A stretch of DNA of 64,000 bases from CAVQCX01 sp963711095 (GTDB lineage Bacteria > Pseudomonadota > Gammaproteobacteria > Chromatiales > Chromatiaceae), in contig CAVQCX010000034.1 of assembly GCA_963711095.1 (NCBI GenBank), forward strand, positions 62,001-126,000. Reading direction: 5' to 3'. Below are positions 1-8,334 of this stretch, piece by piece (the stretch's first letter is position 1; every line of letters begins with the position of its first letter). Made by a program: the position numbers and the translations under genes. The notes under the pieces were generated by a model that was not told where the DNA came from, searched no databases, and was given only the letters and a program-made list of their open reading frames with translations.

Positions 1-2
1 TC

Positions 3-485
3 TACGAGATCCATCGCGAGCGCTTCGCACAGCCCGAGCGACGGGTGGCGCGCCACATCCTGATCACGGTCAACCCGGAGTATCCCGAGAACACCCGCGA
101 GAGCGCCCTGGCACGGATCGAGCGGGTCCGCGAGCGGCTGGGCGACAGGGCGAGCCGTTTCGCCAACCTGGCGCGCAGGCACTCGGAGTGCCCCAGCGCG
201 CTGGAGGGCGGCAAGCTCGGCGGTGTCACCCGCGGGCAGCTGTTTCCCGTGCTGGGATCTGCCCTGTTCGCCCTCGCCGAGGGCGAGATCAGCGGCATCC
301 TGGAGTCGGAGATCGGCTTCCACATCCTCTGGTGCGAGAAGATCCAGCCGGGCAGGACCGAGTCGCTTTCGCGCGTGCGTCCGCAGATCACCCGGATCCT
401 CGAGCAGCGCAAGCAGCGGAACTGTCAGAAGGCCTGGCTCGCCGAGCTCAGGCGCAGCCGTAGCGATCAGGAGGCAGGATCATGA
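3..485 (+). CDS. nifM: NifM, peptidyl-prolyl isomerase, C-terminal part
   Basis: Open from the window edge with no start in view, so the gene is 5'-truncated by the window. The visible 160 residues are a parvulin-type (PpiC) rotamase domain: RRVARHILITVN at the beginning, then LARRHSECPSALEGGKLGG and a closing GFHILWCEKI. NifM in diazotrophs matures the nitrogenase Fe protein NifH. Its stop overlaps the start of the nif-type clpX by 4 bases (ATGA), an arrangement like nifM-clpX2 of Azotobacter vinelandii, which is the main reason for calling NifM rather than a generic SurA/PpiD rotamase. The helical N-terminal region of NifM lies upstream and cannot be checked. Confidence 0.8.
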   Translation, partial: YEIHRERFAQPERRVARHILITVNPEYPENTRESALARIERVRERLGDRASRFANLARRHSECPSALEGGKLGGVTRGQLFPVLGSALFALAEGEISGILESEIGFHILWCEKIQPGRTESLSRVRPQITRILEQRKQRNCQKAWLAELRRSRSDQEAGS

Positions 486-1759
486 CCGATGCAGACCACA
501 AGTGCTCTTTTTGCGCGGCCGCCCAGTCCCTGGACACGCCGCTCATCGCCGGCATCGACGGCCACATCTGCGAGAGCTGCGTGCAGCTCGCCAGCCAGGT
601 CGTGGGCAGCTGGGGACGCAAGCGACCGCTGCAGAGGCCGCTGCAGCGGCCGCCGGTGCCCCGGGAGATCAAGGAGCAGTTGGATCTCTACATCATCGGC
701 CAGGACGAGGCGAAAGAGACGCTCGCGGTGGCCGTCTACAACCACTACAAGCGCCTGGTCGCCGAGGATGCGCGCCCGGCGCTACGCCTGGATGATCCCG
801 ACCGGGTCGAGATCGACAAGTCCAACATCCTGCTGCTCGGTCCCTCGGGCACGGGCAAGACCCTGCTCGCCAGCACCCTGGCGCGGATCGTGGGCGTGCC
901 CTTCGTCATCGCCGATGCCACCACCCTGACCCAGGCGGGCTATGTGGGCGATGACGTGGAGAGCATCCTGGTGCGCCTGCTCGATATGGCCGAGGGGAGC
1001 AAGGAGCTGGCCGGGTGGGGCATAGTCTACATCGACGAGATCGACAAGCTGGCCCGCAAGGGCGAGGGCCAGGTCGGGGTGCGCGATGTCTCCGGCGAGG
1101 GCGTGCAGCAGGCCTTGCTCAAGCTGGTGGAGGGCACCCAGGTCAAGGTCAGCACCAAGGGCCGGCGCGACCAGGGCGAGGGTCAGGTGATCAGCACCCG
1201 AAACATCCTGTTCATCGCCGGCGGGGCCTTTGCCGGGATCGACCAGATACTGCAGAAACGTCTCAAGCCCGGCGCCTACGGCATCGGGTTCCATGCAGAC
1301 CTGCAGGGCACCGGGGCCATCGCCGAGCCCGAGCGTCTGTTCGAGCACACCCATCCCGACGATCTGCGCCAATTCGGCCTGATCCCCGAGCTCATCGGCC
1401 GGTTTCCCGTGGTGACCGCGCTGCATGCCCTGGACGAGGCGGCGCTGGTCAGGATACTCACCGAGCCGCGCAATGCCCTGGCTCGCCAGTACCAAAAGCT
1501 GTTCAGCTACGACGGGGTGGAGCTGGAGCTCACCCCGGAGGCGCTGCGCGCGATCGCCCGTCAGGCCGTGGCCCGGGGGACCGGTGCGCGCGGGCTGCGC
1601 AGTGTCCTGGAGGGGGTGCTGCGGCGCACCATGTACGAGCTGCCCGGGGAGCAGGACGTGCAGCGGTGCATCGTCGACGAGCCGGCGATCTGCGACGGCA
1701 AGCCGGTGCGCCGGGAGTACCGCCCGACGCCGGTCGAGGTGGTCGCGGGCGCCGACTGA
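482..1759 (+). CDS. clpX: ClpX-type AAA+ unfoldase, nif-linked paralogue (ClpX2)
   Basis: 425 residues, full ClpX length. Zinc-binding cysteines C8, C11, C30 and C33 form the N-terminal ZBD, followed by Walker A GPSGTGKT (about residue 120), the GYVG pore loop, Walker B VYIDEIDK and the sensor-2 GARGLR. The IGF tripeptide that docks onto ClpP is kept in GIGFHADL, so it should still work with ClpP. ATGA overlap with nifM implies translational coupling. In A. vinelandii the nif-encoded ClpX2 controls levels of NifB and NifEN, so the inferred role is proteolytic adjustment of nitrogenase biosynthesis rather than housekeeping. The zinc domain is more divergent than in housekeeping ClpX. A separate housekeeping clpX is expected elsewhere in the genome. 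Confidence 0.88.
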   Translation: MTDADHKCSFCAAAQSLDTPLIAGIDGHICESCVQLASQVVGSWGRKRPLQRPLQRPPVPREIKEQLDLYIIGQDEAKETLAVAVYNHYKRLVAEDARPALRLDDPDRVEIDKSNILLLGPSGTGKTLLASTLARIVGVPFVIADATTLTQAGYVGDDVESILVRLLDMAEGSKELAGWGIVYIDEIDKLARKGEGQVGVRDVSGEGVQQALLKLVEGTQVKVSTKGRRDQGEGQVISTRNILFIAGGAFAGIDQILQKRLKPGAYGIGFHADLQGTGAIAEPERLFEHTHPDDLRQFGLIPELIGRFPVVTALHALDEAALVRILTEPRNALARQYQKLFSYDGVELELTPEALRAIARQAVARGTGARGLRSVLEGVLRRTMYELPGEQDVQRCIVDEPAICDGKPVRREYRPTPVEVVAGAD

Positions 1760-2014
1760 GCGCCCTTGCTGCGCTCATGGATCTGCTCTGAGGGGCGATT
1801 CGCCCGCACGGCGTCGCGCTCGCTGTTCAGCCCGACCTACGCCATCTGTGTCAGCCTTTCTGCCGGAGACGTGCCCGGCGTGGGTCAGGTTGGCGCGCAG
1901 CGCCTGCCTGACGCAGCATCACGGCAGTGCGGAATTTGCGGGTGAGCCGTGCTCCGCGCGATCAGGCAGCGCCACATCTTCAGAGGCGAGGAGGCTTCGG
2001 TAATCGGGCTCCAC

Positions 2015-2785
2015 CTAATGCCTGCCGAATAATCGGGCCAGCAGCCCGCGTTTGGGCTTGGCTGAGGGCGAGTGGGCCAGCGCGATGCTGATGTTGTCGC
2101 CGTCGGCGCCGCCGCGCTCTCTGGCGAGCCCCGCCAGGTGCTCGGCGGTCTGCTGGGGCGAACGGCCGGAGAGTGCGGCCAGGGCCTCTTCGGGCGCGAT
2201 CTGGGCCCAGGCTCCGTCGCTGCAGAGCATGAACAGGTCCCCGGGCTTGACCTCGATAAACCCCAGGTCAGGCTTGGGCAGCTGTGCCCCGCCCAGACGC
2301 ATGTAAAGCTGGTTCTGCAGCGCTGCGGCTTCGGGATCGCCTTCGCGGACGCGACCCTGCTCGATCATCAGCCGACGTACCGAATGGTCGAAGGTGCGGT
2401 CGATCAGCTCGCCGCCCCGGAACAGGTAGAGCCGGCTGTCGCCCACGTGGGCCCAGTGGGCCCGCTCGGCATTGAGGTAAAGCAGCACACAGGTGCTGCC
2501 GGCGGAACGGGCGCCCGATCCGTCGATGGAGGCCAGCGCACCGTGGCATTCCACGCACAGCTCGGCGAGGAAGCCGTCGGGATCTTCGACCCGGCCCTCG
2601 AACAGGCGACTGGCGGTATCGACTATGGCCTGTGCGGCCAGGGCGCCGTTGTGATGGCCGCCCATCCCGTCGGCGAGCACCAGCAGGTGCGTGCCGCCTT
2701 TCGGGTCGCTCAGGATCTCGACCCGGTCCTGCTGCTCGGTCCGACCACCCAGGTCCGACGCCTTTCCGAACTGCCAGCGTATCAT
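2015..2785 (-). CDS. PP2C-family Ser/Thr protein phosphatase
   Basis: 256 residues with the metal-binding PP2C signatures in order: TEQQDR near residue 18, ADGMGGHHNG near 39, GDSRLYLF in the middle, LCSDGAW and finally GDNISIAL. No membrane segment or signal peptide, so cytoplasmic. It is the last gene of a minus-strand group FHA - kinase - phosphatase (43 bp after the kinase gene), and most likely dephosphorylates targets of that kinase, as in PppA/PpkA or Stp/Stk pairs. The target is unknown; no type VI secretion genes are visible nearby. A basic tail (KPKRGLLARLFGRH) ends the protein, followed only by intergenic DNA up to clpX. Confidence 0.88.
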   Translation of the reverse strand: MIRWQFGKASDLGGRTEQQDRVEILSDPKGGTHLLVLADGMGGHHNGALAAQAIVDTASRLFEGRVEDPDGFLAELCVECHGALASIDGSGARSAGSTCVLLYLNAERAHWAHVGDSRLYLFRGGELIDRTFDHSVRRLMIEQGRVREGDPEAAALQNQLYMRLGGAQLPKPDLGFIEVKPGDLFMLCSDGAWAQIAPEEALAALSGRSPQQTAEHLAGLARERGGADGDNISIALAHSPSAKPKRGLLARLFGRH

Positions 2786-2828
2786 CGCCTTCGTGCTCCT
2801 TCCGGGTGGATGGGCGCTCCGCCGTCGC

Positions 2829-4673
2829 TCAACGGAACAACAACTTCAGGGTGTCGAGGAATCCTCTCCGGGGCTTCTGCTGCGTCTCGCTCCGCTCTTC
2901 CACGGGGGCGGCCTCCTGCTGGCGGTGCGCCGCGGCTTGCTCCACGCTCACCAACCGGCGCTCCACGTTGATCAGGCGCACACTGTCGGGCTGCACGGTC
3001 AGCCCGCGCTGCAGGTACAGGTTGGCCTTCTTGTAGTCGAACCGGGCGAGTGCGTCGTCCGCCAGCGTGGCATAGCGGTCGGCGATGCGCTTGATCCCGG
3101 CGTGGGCCTCGGGCCGCCCGGGGTCCAGCTTGAGCACTTCCCGGTAATAATGGTGAGCGCTGTCCTGGGCCGGGGTGGTCAGACGGTAGGCTGCCAGCGC
3201 CTCGCGCGCGCTGGCAAGCAAGGCGTCGATCCGAGCCTCACCCGAGGGCTCGGGCGATGGCTCCAGGGCGCCGCTGGCCGTGCCTGATGCTTCCGTCCTC
3301 ACGGACTCGCCAGGATCCTGCTCCGATGGGGCGGGCGTCGGCGCTTGGCCGACAGCGGGGCTGGTCGCAGCCTCCGCCAGCGTTGCGGGGGCGGCTGTCA
3401 GGGAGCTGGGTGTGGGCAGGGTGGCGAAGGCGGGTGCTGGCTCGGGTGCGGCTCCGGGAGGGGATTCGGGCCGGGGCAGTTGCGGCACGGCCGGGGCGCT
3501 GGGCCCCGGCGCGGCGCCGGCACCATCCGGTGCTCCAGGCTCGGGAGCTGCTGCCGTCGCGGGGGGCGGGGGTGCGGGTCCCGGGGACGGCGCCGACAGC
3601 AGAGGTATCTCTGGTATTGACCGGAGCACCAGGGCCGTGACCGCGGCGGCGAGCACCGCGGTGAGCGCAAGTGCACCCCCGGCAAGCCAGGGCTTCGGCC
3701 GCGGGGCCGCCGGACGTAGCGAGACCGTGCGCAGCAGCGTCGCGGCATCGGCGTCCTTCCTCGGCAGGGTCTGGCGCTGGGTGGCCGCGCTGTTCACAGG
3801 GCGTCTCACCGTCGGCGCACCGGCCACCTCGCCGGACGGTCCCCAGCCCTCGACGTACTCCGCGACTCGACGCCGGGCCAGCGCGCCCAGGCCGGAGCGG
3901 CGCAGGGCTCGCACCCGCTCGACCAGCTCGGCGGCCGAGGCGAAGCGGTCATCGGGGTGCTTGGCGATCATGCCATCGAGCAACCCCTGATATTTGCGCA
4001 GCTCCCGGGGCAGGGTCGGGATCGGGTCGGTGATGTGCGCCAGGATGGTGTGGATGTAGGAGTCCGCTTCGTAGGGTCTTCGCCCCATCAGCATTTCGTA
4101 GAAGATGATGCCCAGGCCGTAGATGTCGGCGCGCCCGTCGACGGCCCGGCTCTCTGCCTGCTCGGGGCTCAGGTAGAAGGGGCTGCCGAGTGCGGTCCCG
4201 TCCAGCGTCCGGGAATCCAGATCCAGCTGCTTGGCGATACCGAAATCGCTCAGGATCGGCGTACCGTCCTGGTGAAACAGGATGTTCTCCGGCTTGATGT
4301 CGCGGTGCACGATGCCGTGCTCGTGCACCGCCGCCAGGCACTCGCCGATCTTCTCCAGCAGGTCGAGGGCGGCTTCGACCGTGACCCCGTCGCGGATACG
4401 CAGCTCCAGGCTGCCACCCTCCAGATATTCCATGGCGAGGTAGGGGCGGTCGCCCACCATGCCGATGTCGTGGATGGTGATGACGCTACGGCGGTTGATC
4501 GCAGCGATGATGCGCCCTTCGTCCATGAAGCGCTTGGCCTGGTCAGGGTCGTCGAACTTGCGCAGTATCTTGAGGGCGACGTGGCGTCCAAGGGACTCCT
4601 GCACCGCCAGGTACACCGACGCCATTCCGCCTTCGGCAATCAGACTCTCAATCCTGTAGCCGGGGATCTGCAT
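2829..4673 (-). CDS. Membrane Ser/Thr protein kinase with C-terminal TPR-like domain
   Basis: 614 residues. Hanks-type kinase domain at about 7-265: glycine loop IAEGGMASVYLA, ATP lysine K35 in VALKIL, catalytic HRDIKPEN at 123-130 and DFGIAK at 143. A single transmembrane segment lies near 328-350, then about 120 residues rich in Pro, Ala and Glu, then a helical region near 475-575 with TPR-like periodicity (YYREVLKLDPGRPEAH, KKANLYLQRGLTVQPDS). The layout is a cytoplasmic kinase on a tether with a possibly periplasmic repeat domain. It follows the FHA gene by 12 bp and precedes the PP2C gene, so the three act as one phospho-signalling unit. The stimulus cannot be read from sequence. Confidence 0.9.
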   Translation of the reverse strand: MQIPGYRIESLIAEGGMASVYLAVQESLGRHVALKILRKFDDPDQAKRFMDEGRIIAAINRRSVITIHDIGMVGDRPYLAMEYLEGGSLELRIRDGVTVEAALDLLEKIGECLAAVHEHGIVHRDIKPENILFHQDGTPILSDFGIAKQLDLDSRTLDGTALGSPFYLSPEQAESRAVDGRADIYGLGIIFYEMLMGRRPYEADSYIHTILAHITDPIPTLPRELRKYQGLLDGMIAKHPDDRFASAAELVERVRALRRSGLGALARRRVAEYVEGWGPSGEVAGAPTVRRPVNSAATQRQTLPRKDADAATLLRTVSLRPAAPRPKPWLAGGALALTAVLAAAVTALVLRSIPEIPLLSAPSPGPAPPPPATAAAPEPGAPDGAGAAPGPSAPAVPQLPRPESPPGAAPEPAPAFATLPTPSSLTAAPATLAEAATSPAVGQAPTPAPSEQDPGESVRTEASGTASGALEPSPEPSGEARIDALLASAREALAAYRLTTPAQDSAHHYYREVLKLDPGRPEAHAGIKRIADRYATLADDALARFDYKKANLYLQRGLTVQPDSVRLINVERRLVSVEQAAAHRQQEAAPVEERSETQQKPRRGFLDTLKLLFR

Positions 4674-4685
4674 CGCGCGCAGTTG

Positions 4686-5393
4686 TCAGGCCGGCGGCTG
4701 TCGGTGGTAGAAATCGATCCGCAAGCCGCGCACGCTGACCTTGTCGCCGTCTTCCAGGCGGCAAGGCTCGACGGTGCGGGCGCCGTTGACCCGCACCTTG
4801 CCGCGGGCTCCGGGTATGATGTAGTAGCCGTCCTCCTTGCGCAGCACCCGCGCCGCGACCCGCGGTGCCAGCCAGCCACCCACGCGCAGATCGCTGTCGG
4901 CCGCCTTGCCGATCTTGAAGCTCATCCGGGACAGCGGGTGGCGTGCCCGCTGCCGGGTCTCGCCGACCACCAGCAGATAGGCCTCGCCCTCGACCCGGCG
5001 CTCCTTGAGCAGCCTGTCGAGCTCGGACATGTCCATCTCGACGGTGGCACCCTGGTCGATCTGCCGCGCCGCATCGATCCTGTCGGAAGGTGCCACGGCG
5101 CGGGGGTTCACCGCCGCAAGCCTGAGCGTGTGTTTGAAGATCGTGATCTCGTCGCTGTAGCCGATGGCAAGGCGCTTGACCCGCTTGCCGTTGACGAACA
5201 CGCCGTTTTTGCTGTCGGTATCCTCGATGAAGATCGAGTCACCGTCGCAGACGATTCTGGCGTGGTGGGTAGAGACTGCGGGATTGTCGATCCGGACGTC
5301 GCTGTCGGTGCCGCGCCCGATGGTGGTGACGGCCTTTGCCAGCTCCACCTCGTCCTTCAGCGCTCCCTTGTAGTAAACCTTGACGTAGGCCAT
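4686..5393 (-). CDS. Double FHA-domain protein
   Basis: 235 residues with two forkhead-associated modules. The first (about 1-95) has the canonical GRGTDSDVRIDNPAVSTHHA and DSKNGVFVNGKRV blocks that bind phosphothreonine. The second (about 140-235) is degenerate: it keeps SFKIGKAADSDLRVGG and a closing VNGARTVEPCRLEDGD but loses the S-x-x-H core, so it may be structural only. First gene of the minus-strand FHA/kinase/phosphatase group, so probably the adaptor that reads phosphothreonine made by the kinase. No signal peptide. Confidence 0.88.
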   Translation of the reverse strand: MAYVKVYYKGALKDEVELAKAVTTIGRGTDSDVRIDNPAVSTHHARIVCDGDSIFIEDTDSKNGVFVNGKRVKRLAIGYSDEITIFKHTLRLAAVNPRAVAPSDRIDAARQIDQGATVEMDMSELDRLLKERRVEGEAYLLVVGETRQRARHPLSRMSFKIGKAADSDLRVGGWLAPRVAARVLRKEDGYYIIPGARGKVRVNGARTVEPCRLEDGDKVSVRGLRIDFYHRQPPA

Positions 5394-5827
5394 AGCCGTC
5401 TCCGGACAGACTCTGAATCAGGGCACAGCATCAGGCAGCATCCGACTGGGACTCCAAAAACCCCTCCCTCAGAGATCCCGGAGCCGCTTTTAGCCAATGA
5501 TATAGAAACCAGGGGGCAAAAACACAAACCGGCCCTGAGCGTCCCGCGTCCCGGGCATCTCGGGCCCGGGGCACCTGCCTGTCACGATGATCGCGCCAGA
5601 TGACGGTCCGTCGCGGGCGGTTGGGTCCGGATTGCGCGCGACCGATCGGGACAGACTGCAATGCCCGAGAAGACCGCGCGGGGACGCTTCCGCCTGCAGG
5701 TCGAGCGCGCGCTCCGGATGTTGGAGGTCCCCTCGCAGGCGGGGCGCTGAGCCCGCCATCGGCGTCCCGATCGCGTTGCGGGGCACGGGCCCGGTCCCTG
5801 CGGGACCGGGCATCCGGACCCTTCGGC
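5394..5827 (+). other. Gap of 434 bp without a gene
   Basis: Lies between the FHA gene and the cytochrome gene, both on the minus strand. ORFs on both strands have arginine- and proline-heavy composition typical of shadows. It should carry the FHA operon promoter, but I see no clear motif. Confidence 0.5.
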
Positions 5828-6328
5828 TCAGTGCGCCAGTGCCTGCTTGGGCAGGTTCTTGGGAACGAATTCAATGTAGGGGGTGCTGGCCGGCTCGCCG
5901 GGCGGGACGAATTCGGGGGCCGGCTGGCCCGCTGCCCCCAGGCCCCGGATGAACAGATAGATCGAGCGCAGGTCGTTGTCGGTCATGTTCTTCAGGGACA
6001 CCCAGGGCATGGGCGGGCGCGCGGGCGAGCGTGCCTGGCGCATCCATTCCTGCTCGCTCATGGACTGGACCAGCAGCCGCAGGTTGGCGGGGTAGCTGAT
6101 CCCCCAAGGCCCCTGGAATCCGATCGGGTTGCCGGTGAGCCAGTCCTGCTCGGGGATCTTGCCGCCCTTTTCCGGATAGCCCGGGGTGTGGCAATCGTTG
6201 CAGCCGCTGATCGCCACCAGGTAGCGGCCGTGCTCCGGGGCTGCGGGCGCCGGCGAGGGGTCGGCCGCGGCATGGCCGAGCAACAGGCAAGCGGGCAGCA
6301 CAGCGATCAGGGCATGTCGGGTCTTCAT
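5828..6328 (-). CDS. Exported monoheme cytochrome c
   Basis: 166 residues. Signal peptide MKTRHALIAVLPACLLLGHA with likely cleavage after AAA near residue 22. One heme-binding motif CNDCH at 43-47 and a plausible distal methionine in RPPMPWVS near residue 109, followed by DNDLRSIYLFIRGLG, the usual C-terminal helix of class I cytochromes. Similar single-heme proteins are often annotated simply as cytochrome c family or as partners of periplasmic dehydrogenases. There is no dehydrogenase neighbour, so the partner is unknown. Monocistronic, divergent from the hydrolase gene upstream. Confidence 0.85.
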   Translation of the reverse strand: MKTRHALIAVLPACLLLGHAAADPSPAPAAPEHGRYLVAISGCNDCHTPGYPEKGGKIPEQDWLTGNPIGFQGPWGISYPANLRLLVQSMSEQEWMRQARSPARPPMPWVSLKNMTDNDLRSIYLFIRGLGAAGQPAPEFVPPGEPASTPYIEFVPKNLPKQALAH

Positions 6329-6821
6329 CGAGGGAGTCTCCGTAGTGTTGGTGCACTGTGCAAGAGCCTAAGCGCTCGGTGTGGGCCCCGCCATAAAATC
6401 TTTGCCAAGCGATTGCTGAAGTCTTCGCAATCCAGGGCGCCGGGCCCGGCTCGCCGCGCCTCGGGGCATGCCGGGCGCGTCGGGTCGGACGCCGGCGACC
6501 AAGGCGAGCTAGAATCTCCGGAAAACTGGCCATGCGAGCCCTCGCGGGCGCCATCGGTCGCAAGCAATATTGCCGCCTCGGCGTCCGCATGGGCCCGCCT
6601 GATGTCTAGGCCATAGCTCCGGGCTCTGCCGATCGACGACCATCCGTCGGTGATGATGGGCGGTCGCCAATGGATCGAGGATCAGGCCGGCTGCGACGCG
6701 GTTGCCGAGGTCTCCGGCGGTCGCCAAGCTTGTTGCGCTATCGCCGCTGCGCCCGCAACAGACCGTCGGCTGGCGCTTTTTCCCATTTCTGCAACGGAGC
6801 GCGTGCGACGCGGGGTCCTGC
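6329..6821 (+). other. Divergent intergenic region, 493 bp
   Basis: Separates the minus-strand cytochrome gene from the plus-strand hydrolase gene, so it should hold two divergent promoters. No convincing sigma-70 or sigma-54 motif or RNA gene was recognised. Open frames reaching in from the hydrolase side (from about 6702) lack a ribosome site and codon pattern. Confidence 0.4.
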
Positions 6822-7640
6822 ATGACCATGACCCGGATGGCTGAAGGCCTCGCTGCGCTGCCGCTCGGCGCATTGCTGCTGAACGCGCTGATGTATCTCC
6901 AACAGCCTCGCATGATCTTCTTTCCCTCGCGCGCCCTGGTTGCCACCCCCGCCGACTGGGGCCTTGGCTACCAGGACGTGAAGCTCGAGACCGAGGACGG
7001 CGTCTCGCTCCACGGCTGGTATGTTCCCCGCGCGGGCGCGAGGCGGGTGGTGCTGTTTCTGCATGGCAACGCGGGCAACATCTCCCATCGGGGCGCGTCA
7101 GTGGGGATCTTCCACCAGCTCGGGGTCGACGTCTTGATCTTCGATTACCGCGGCTACGGTCGCAGCGAGGGCACGCCGAGCGAGGCCGGTCTGTACCGGG
7201 ACGCGATCGCGGCCTGGCGCTACCTGACCGAGACTCGCGGCTTCAAACCGGCCGAGATCGTGATCTTCGGCCGCTCCCTGGGCGGTGCCGTGGCGGCGAG
7301 GCTGGCATCTCAGGTCGTGGCCGGTGGTCTCATCCTGGAATCCACCTTCAGCTCGGCCCGGGATTTTGCCCGCAGCGTATTCCCTGTGCTGTCGCGGCTG
7401 GTGGTGCTGCGCTACGACTTCGATTCCGCGCACGCCCTCGCTCGCGTCCGATCGCCGGTGCTGATGCTGCACAGCCGCGACGACGAGATCATACCCATCG
7501 AGCTGGGGCGCCGACTCTACGATGCGGCCCCCGAGCCGAAGCATTTCGTCGCGCTGCGTGGTGACCACAACAGCGGCTTTCTGGTAAGCCGCCCGGGATA
7601 CGACCGGGCATTGCATGAGTTTCTCGCGGCGCGGCGGTAG
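6822..7640 (+). CDS. Alpha/beta hydrolase, membrane-anchored BEM46-like
   Basis: 272 residues from ATG 6822; ATGs at 6828 and 6837 are alternatives. I reject the longer frame from 6702 because its extra residues look non-coding. N-terminal hydrophobic stretch LAALPLGALLLNALMYL is a likely membrane anchor. Oxyanion motif HGNAGN, nucleophile elbow GRSLGG, acid in HSRDDEIIP and histidine in RGDHNSGF complete a Ser-Asp-His triad. Proteins of this form are common single genes in proteobacteria and most have no assigned substrate. Not in an operon. Confidence 0.85.
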   Translation: MTMTRMAEGLAALPLGALLLNALMYLQQPRMIFFPSRALVATPADWGLGYQDVKLETEDGVSLHGWYVPRAGARRVVLFLHGNAGNISHRGASVGIFHQLGVDVLIFDYRGYGRSEGTPSEAGLYRDAIAAWRYLTETRGFKPAEIVIFGRSLGGAVAARLASQVVAGGLILESTFSSARDFARSVFPVLSRLVVLRYDFDSAHALARVRSPVLMLHSRDDEIIPIELGRRLYDAAPEPKHFVALRGDHNSGFLVSRPGYDRALHEFLAARR

Positions 7641-7831
7641 GCGGGAAACGCGAAGCGCAAGCCGCCGCGCCGCCGGGACCGGCGCGCGGGTGTCACGGCC
7701 GATTCAGCTTGGGTATCGGTCGGGCGGCCAAGCCACAGGCTCGCCGCCCTGCGCGGTCGGCCTATGGGAGGGGGAAGCGTGCTCGGCGACTGGTCGACTT
7801 GGGCGTGCAGGCCAAGGCTGGGCTTGATTCG

Positions 7832-8065
7832 CTAGTGCCGGAGCACTTCGTGGGTTTCCAGGAAGGCCGTCTCGTAGGCCTCGTAAAGTCCGATCGCCAT
7901 GGCCTGCGCCTCGAACTTCAGCTGGCGGTCGGTGCGTGGGCGCTTGCGGTGCGAGTCATCCAGGATAGCGGCTATCTCAGGCTCGTCCTCCGACAGGTCG
8001 TAGATGTGCCAGATGTGATTCGCGACGTTCTTGGCCTGAAACAGGCCTTGCTCCTCGTATGTCAT
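7832..8065 (-). CDS. Small conserved-looking hypothetical protein, 77 aa
   Basis: Start placed at ATG 8065 (MTYEEQGLFQAKNV) because AGAGGTGG lies a few bases upstream; the longer frame to 8170 adds a Gly/Pro/Arg-rich stretch typical of non-coding sequence. Acidic in the middle (DLSEDEPEIAAILDDS), then helical (FEAQAMAIGLYEAYETAFLETHEVL). No signal peptide, cysteine motif or known domain. Standing alone between the hydrolase and the transglycosylase. Not recognised; function unknown. Confidence 0.6.
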   Translation of the reverse strand: MTYEEQGLFQAKNVANHIWHIYDLSEDEPEIAAILDDSHRKRPRTDRQLKFEAQAMAIGLYEAYETAFLETHEVLRH

Positions 8066-8334
8066 TGCCCCACCTCTGTCTGCTCGGGTCGATCTCTCCG
8101 GTGGTTGCCCGGAGTCCTGCAGGGCCGCTCCGCGCCCCGGACCCTCGCCCGGGGGGGAGTGCTGGTCCATGGCTGAATGCTAGCAGTCTGTCGCGAGGAG
8201 CCATATAGGGACTTGGACGGTCGCGGCGCGCGAACCGCCCGAGCGATGCACTCCCGGCCCGCCCGCCCTTGCCGTCGCGGGACGCCCGAGACGTCCTCTT
8301 GGCTGCCCCGGGGCGGATCGCGGTCAGGGCGTGA

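Noticed and set aside
3257..3990. Gly/Ala-rich plus-strand ORFs opposite the kinase gene
   Set aside because: Antisense shadows of the Pro/Ala-rich linker of the kinase.
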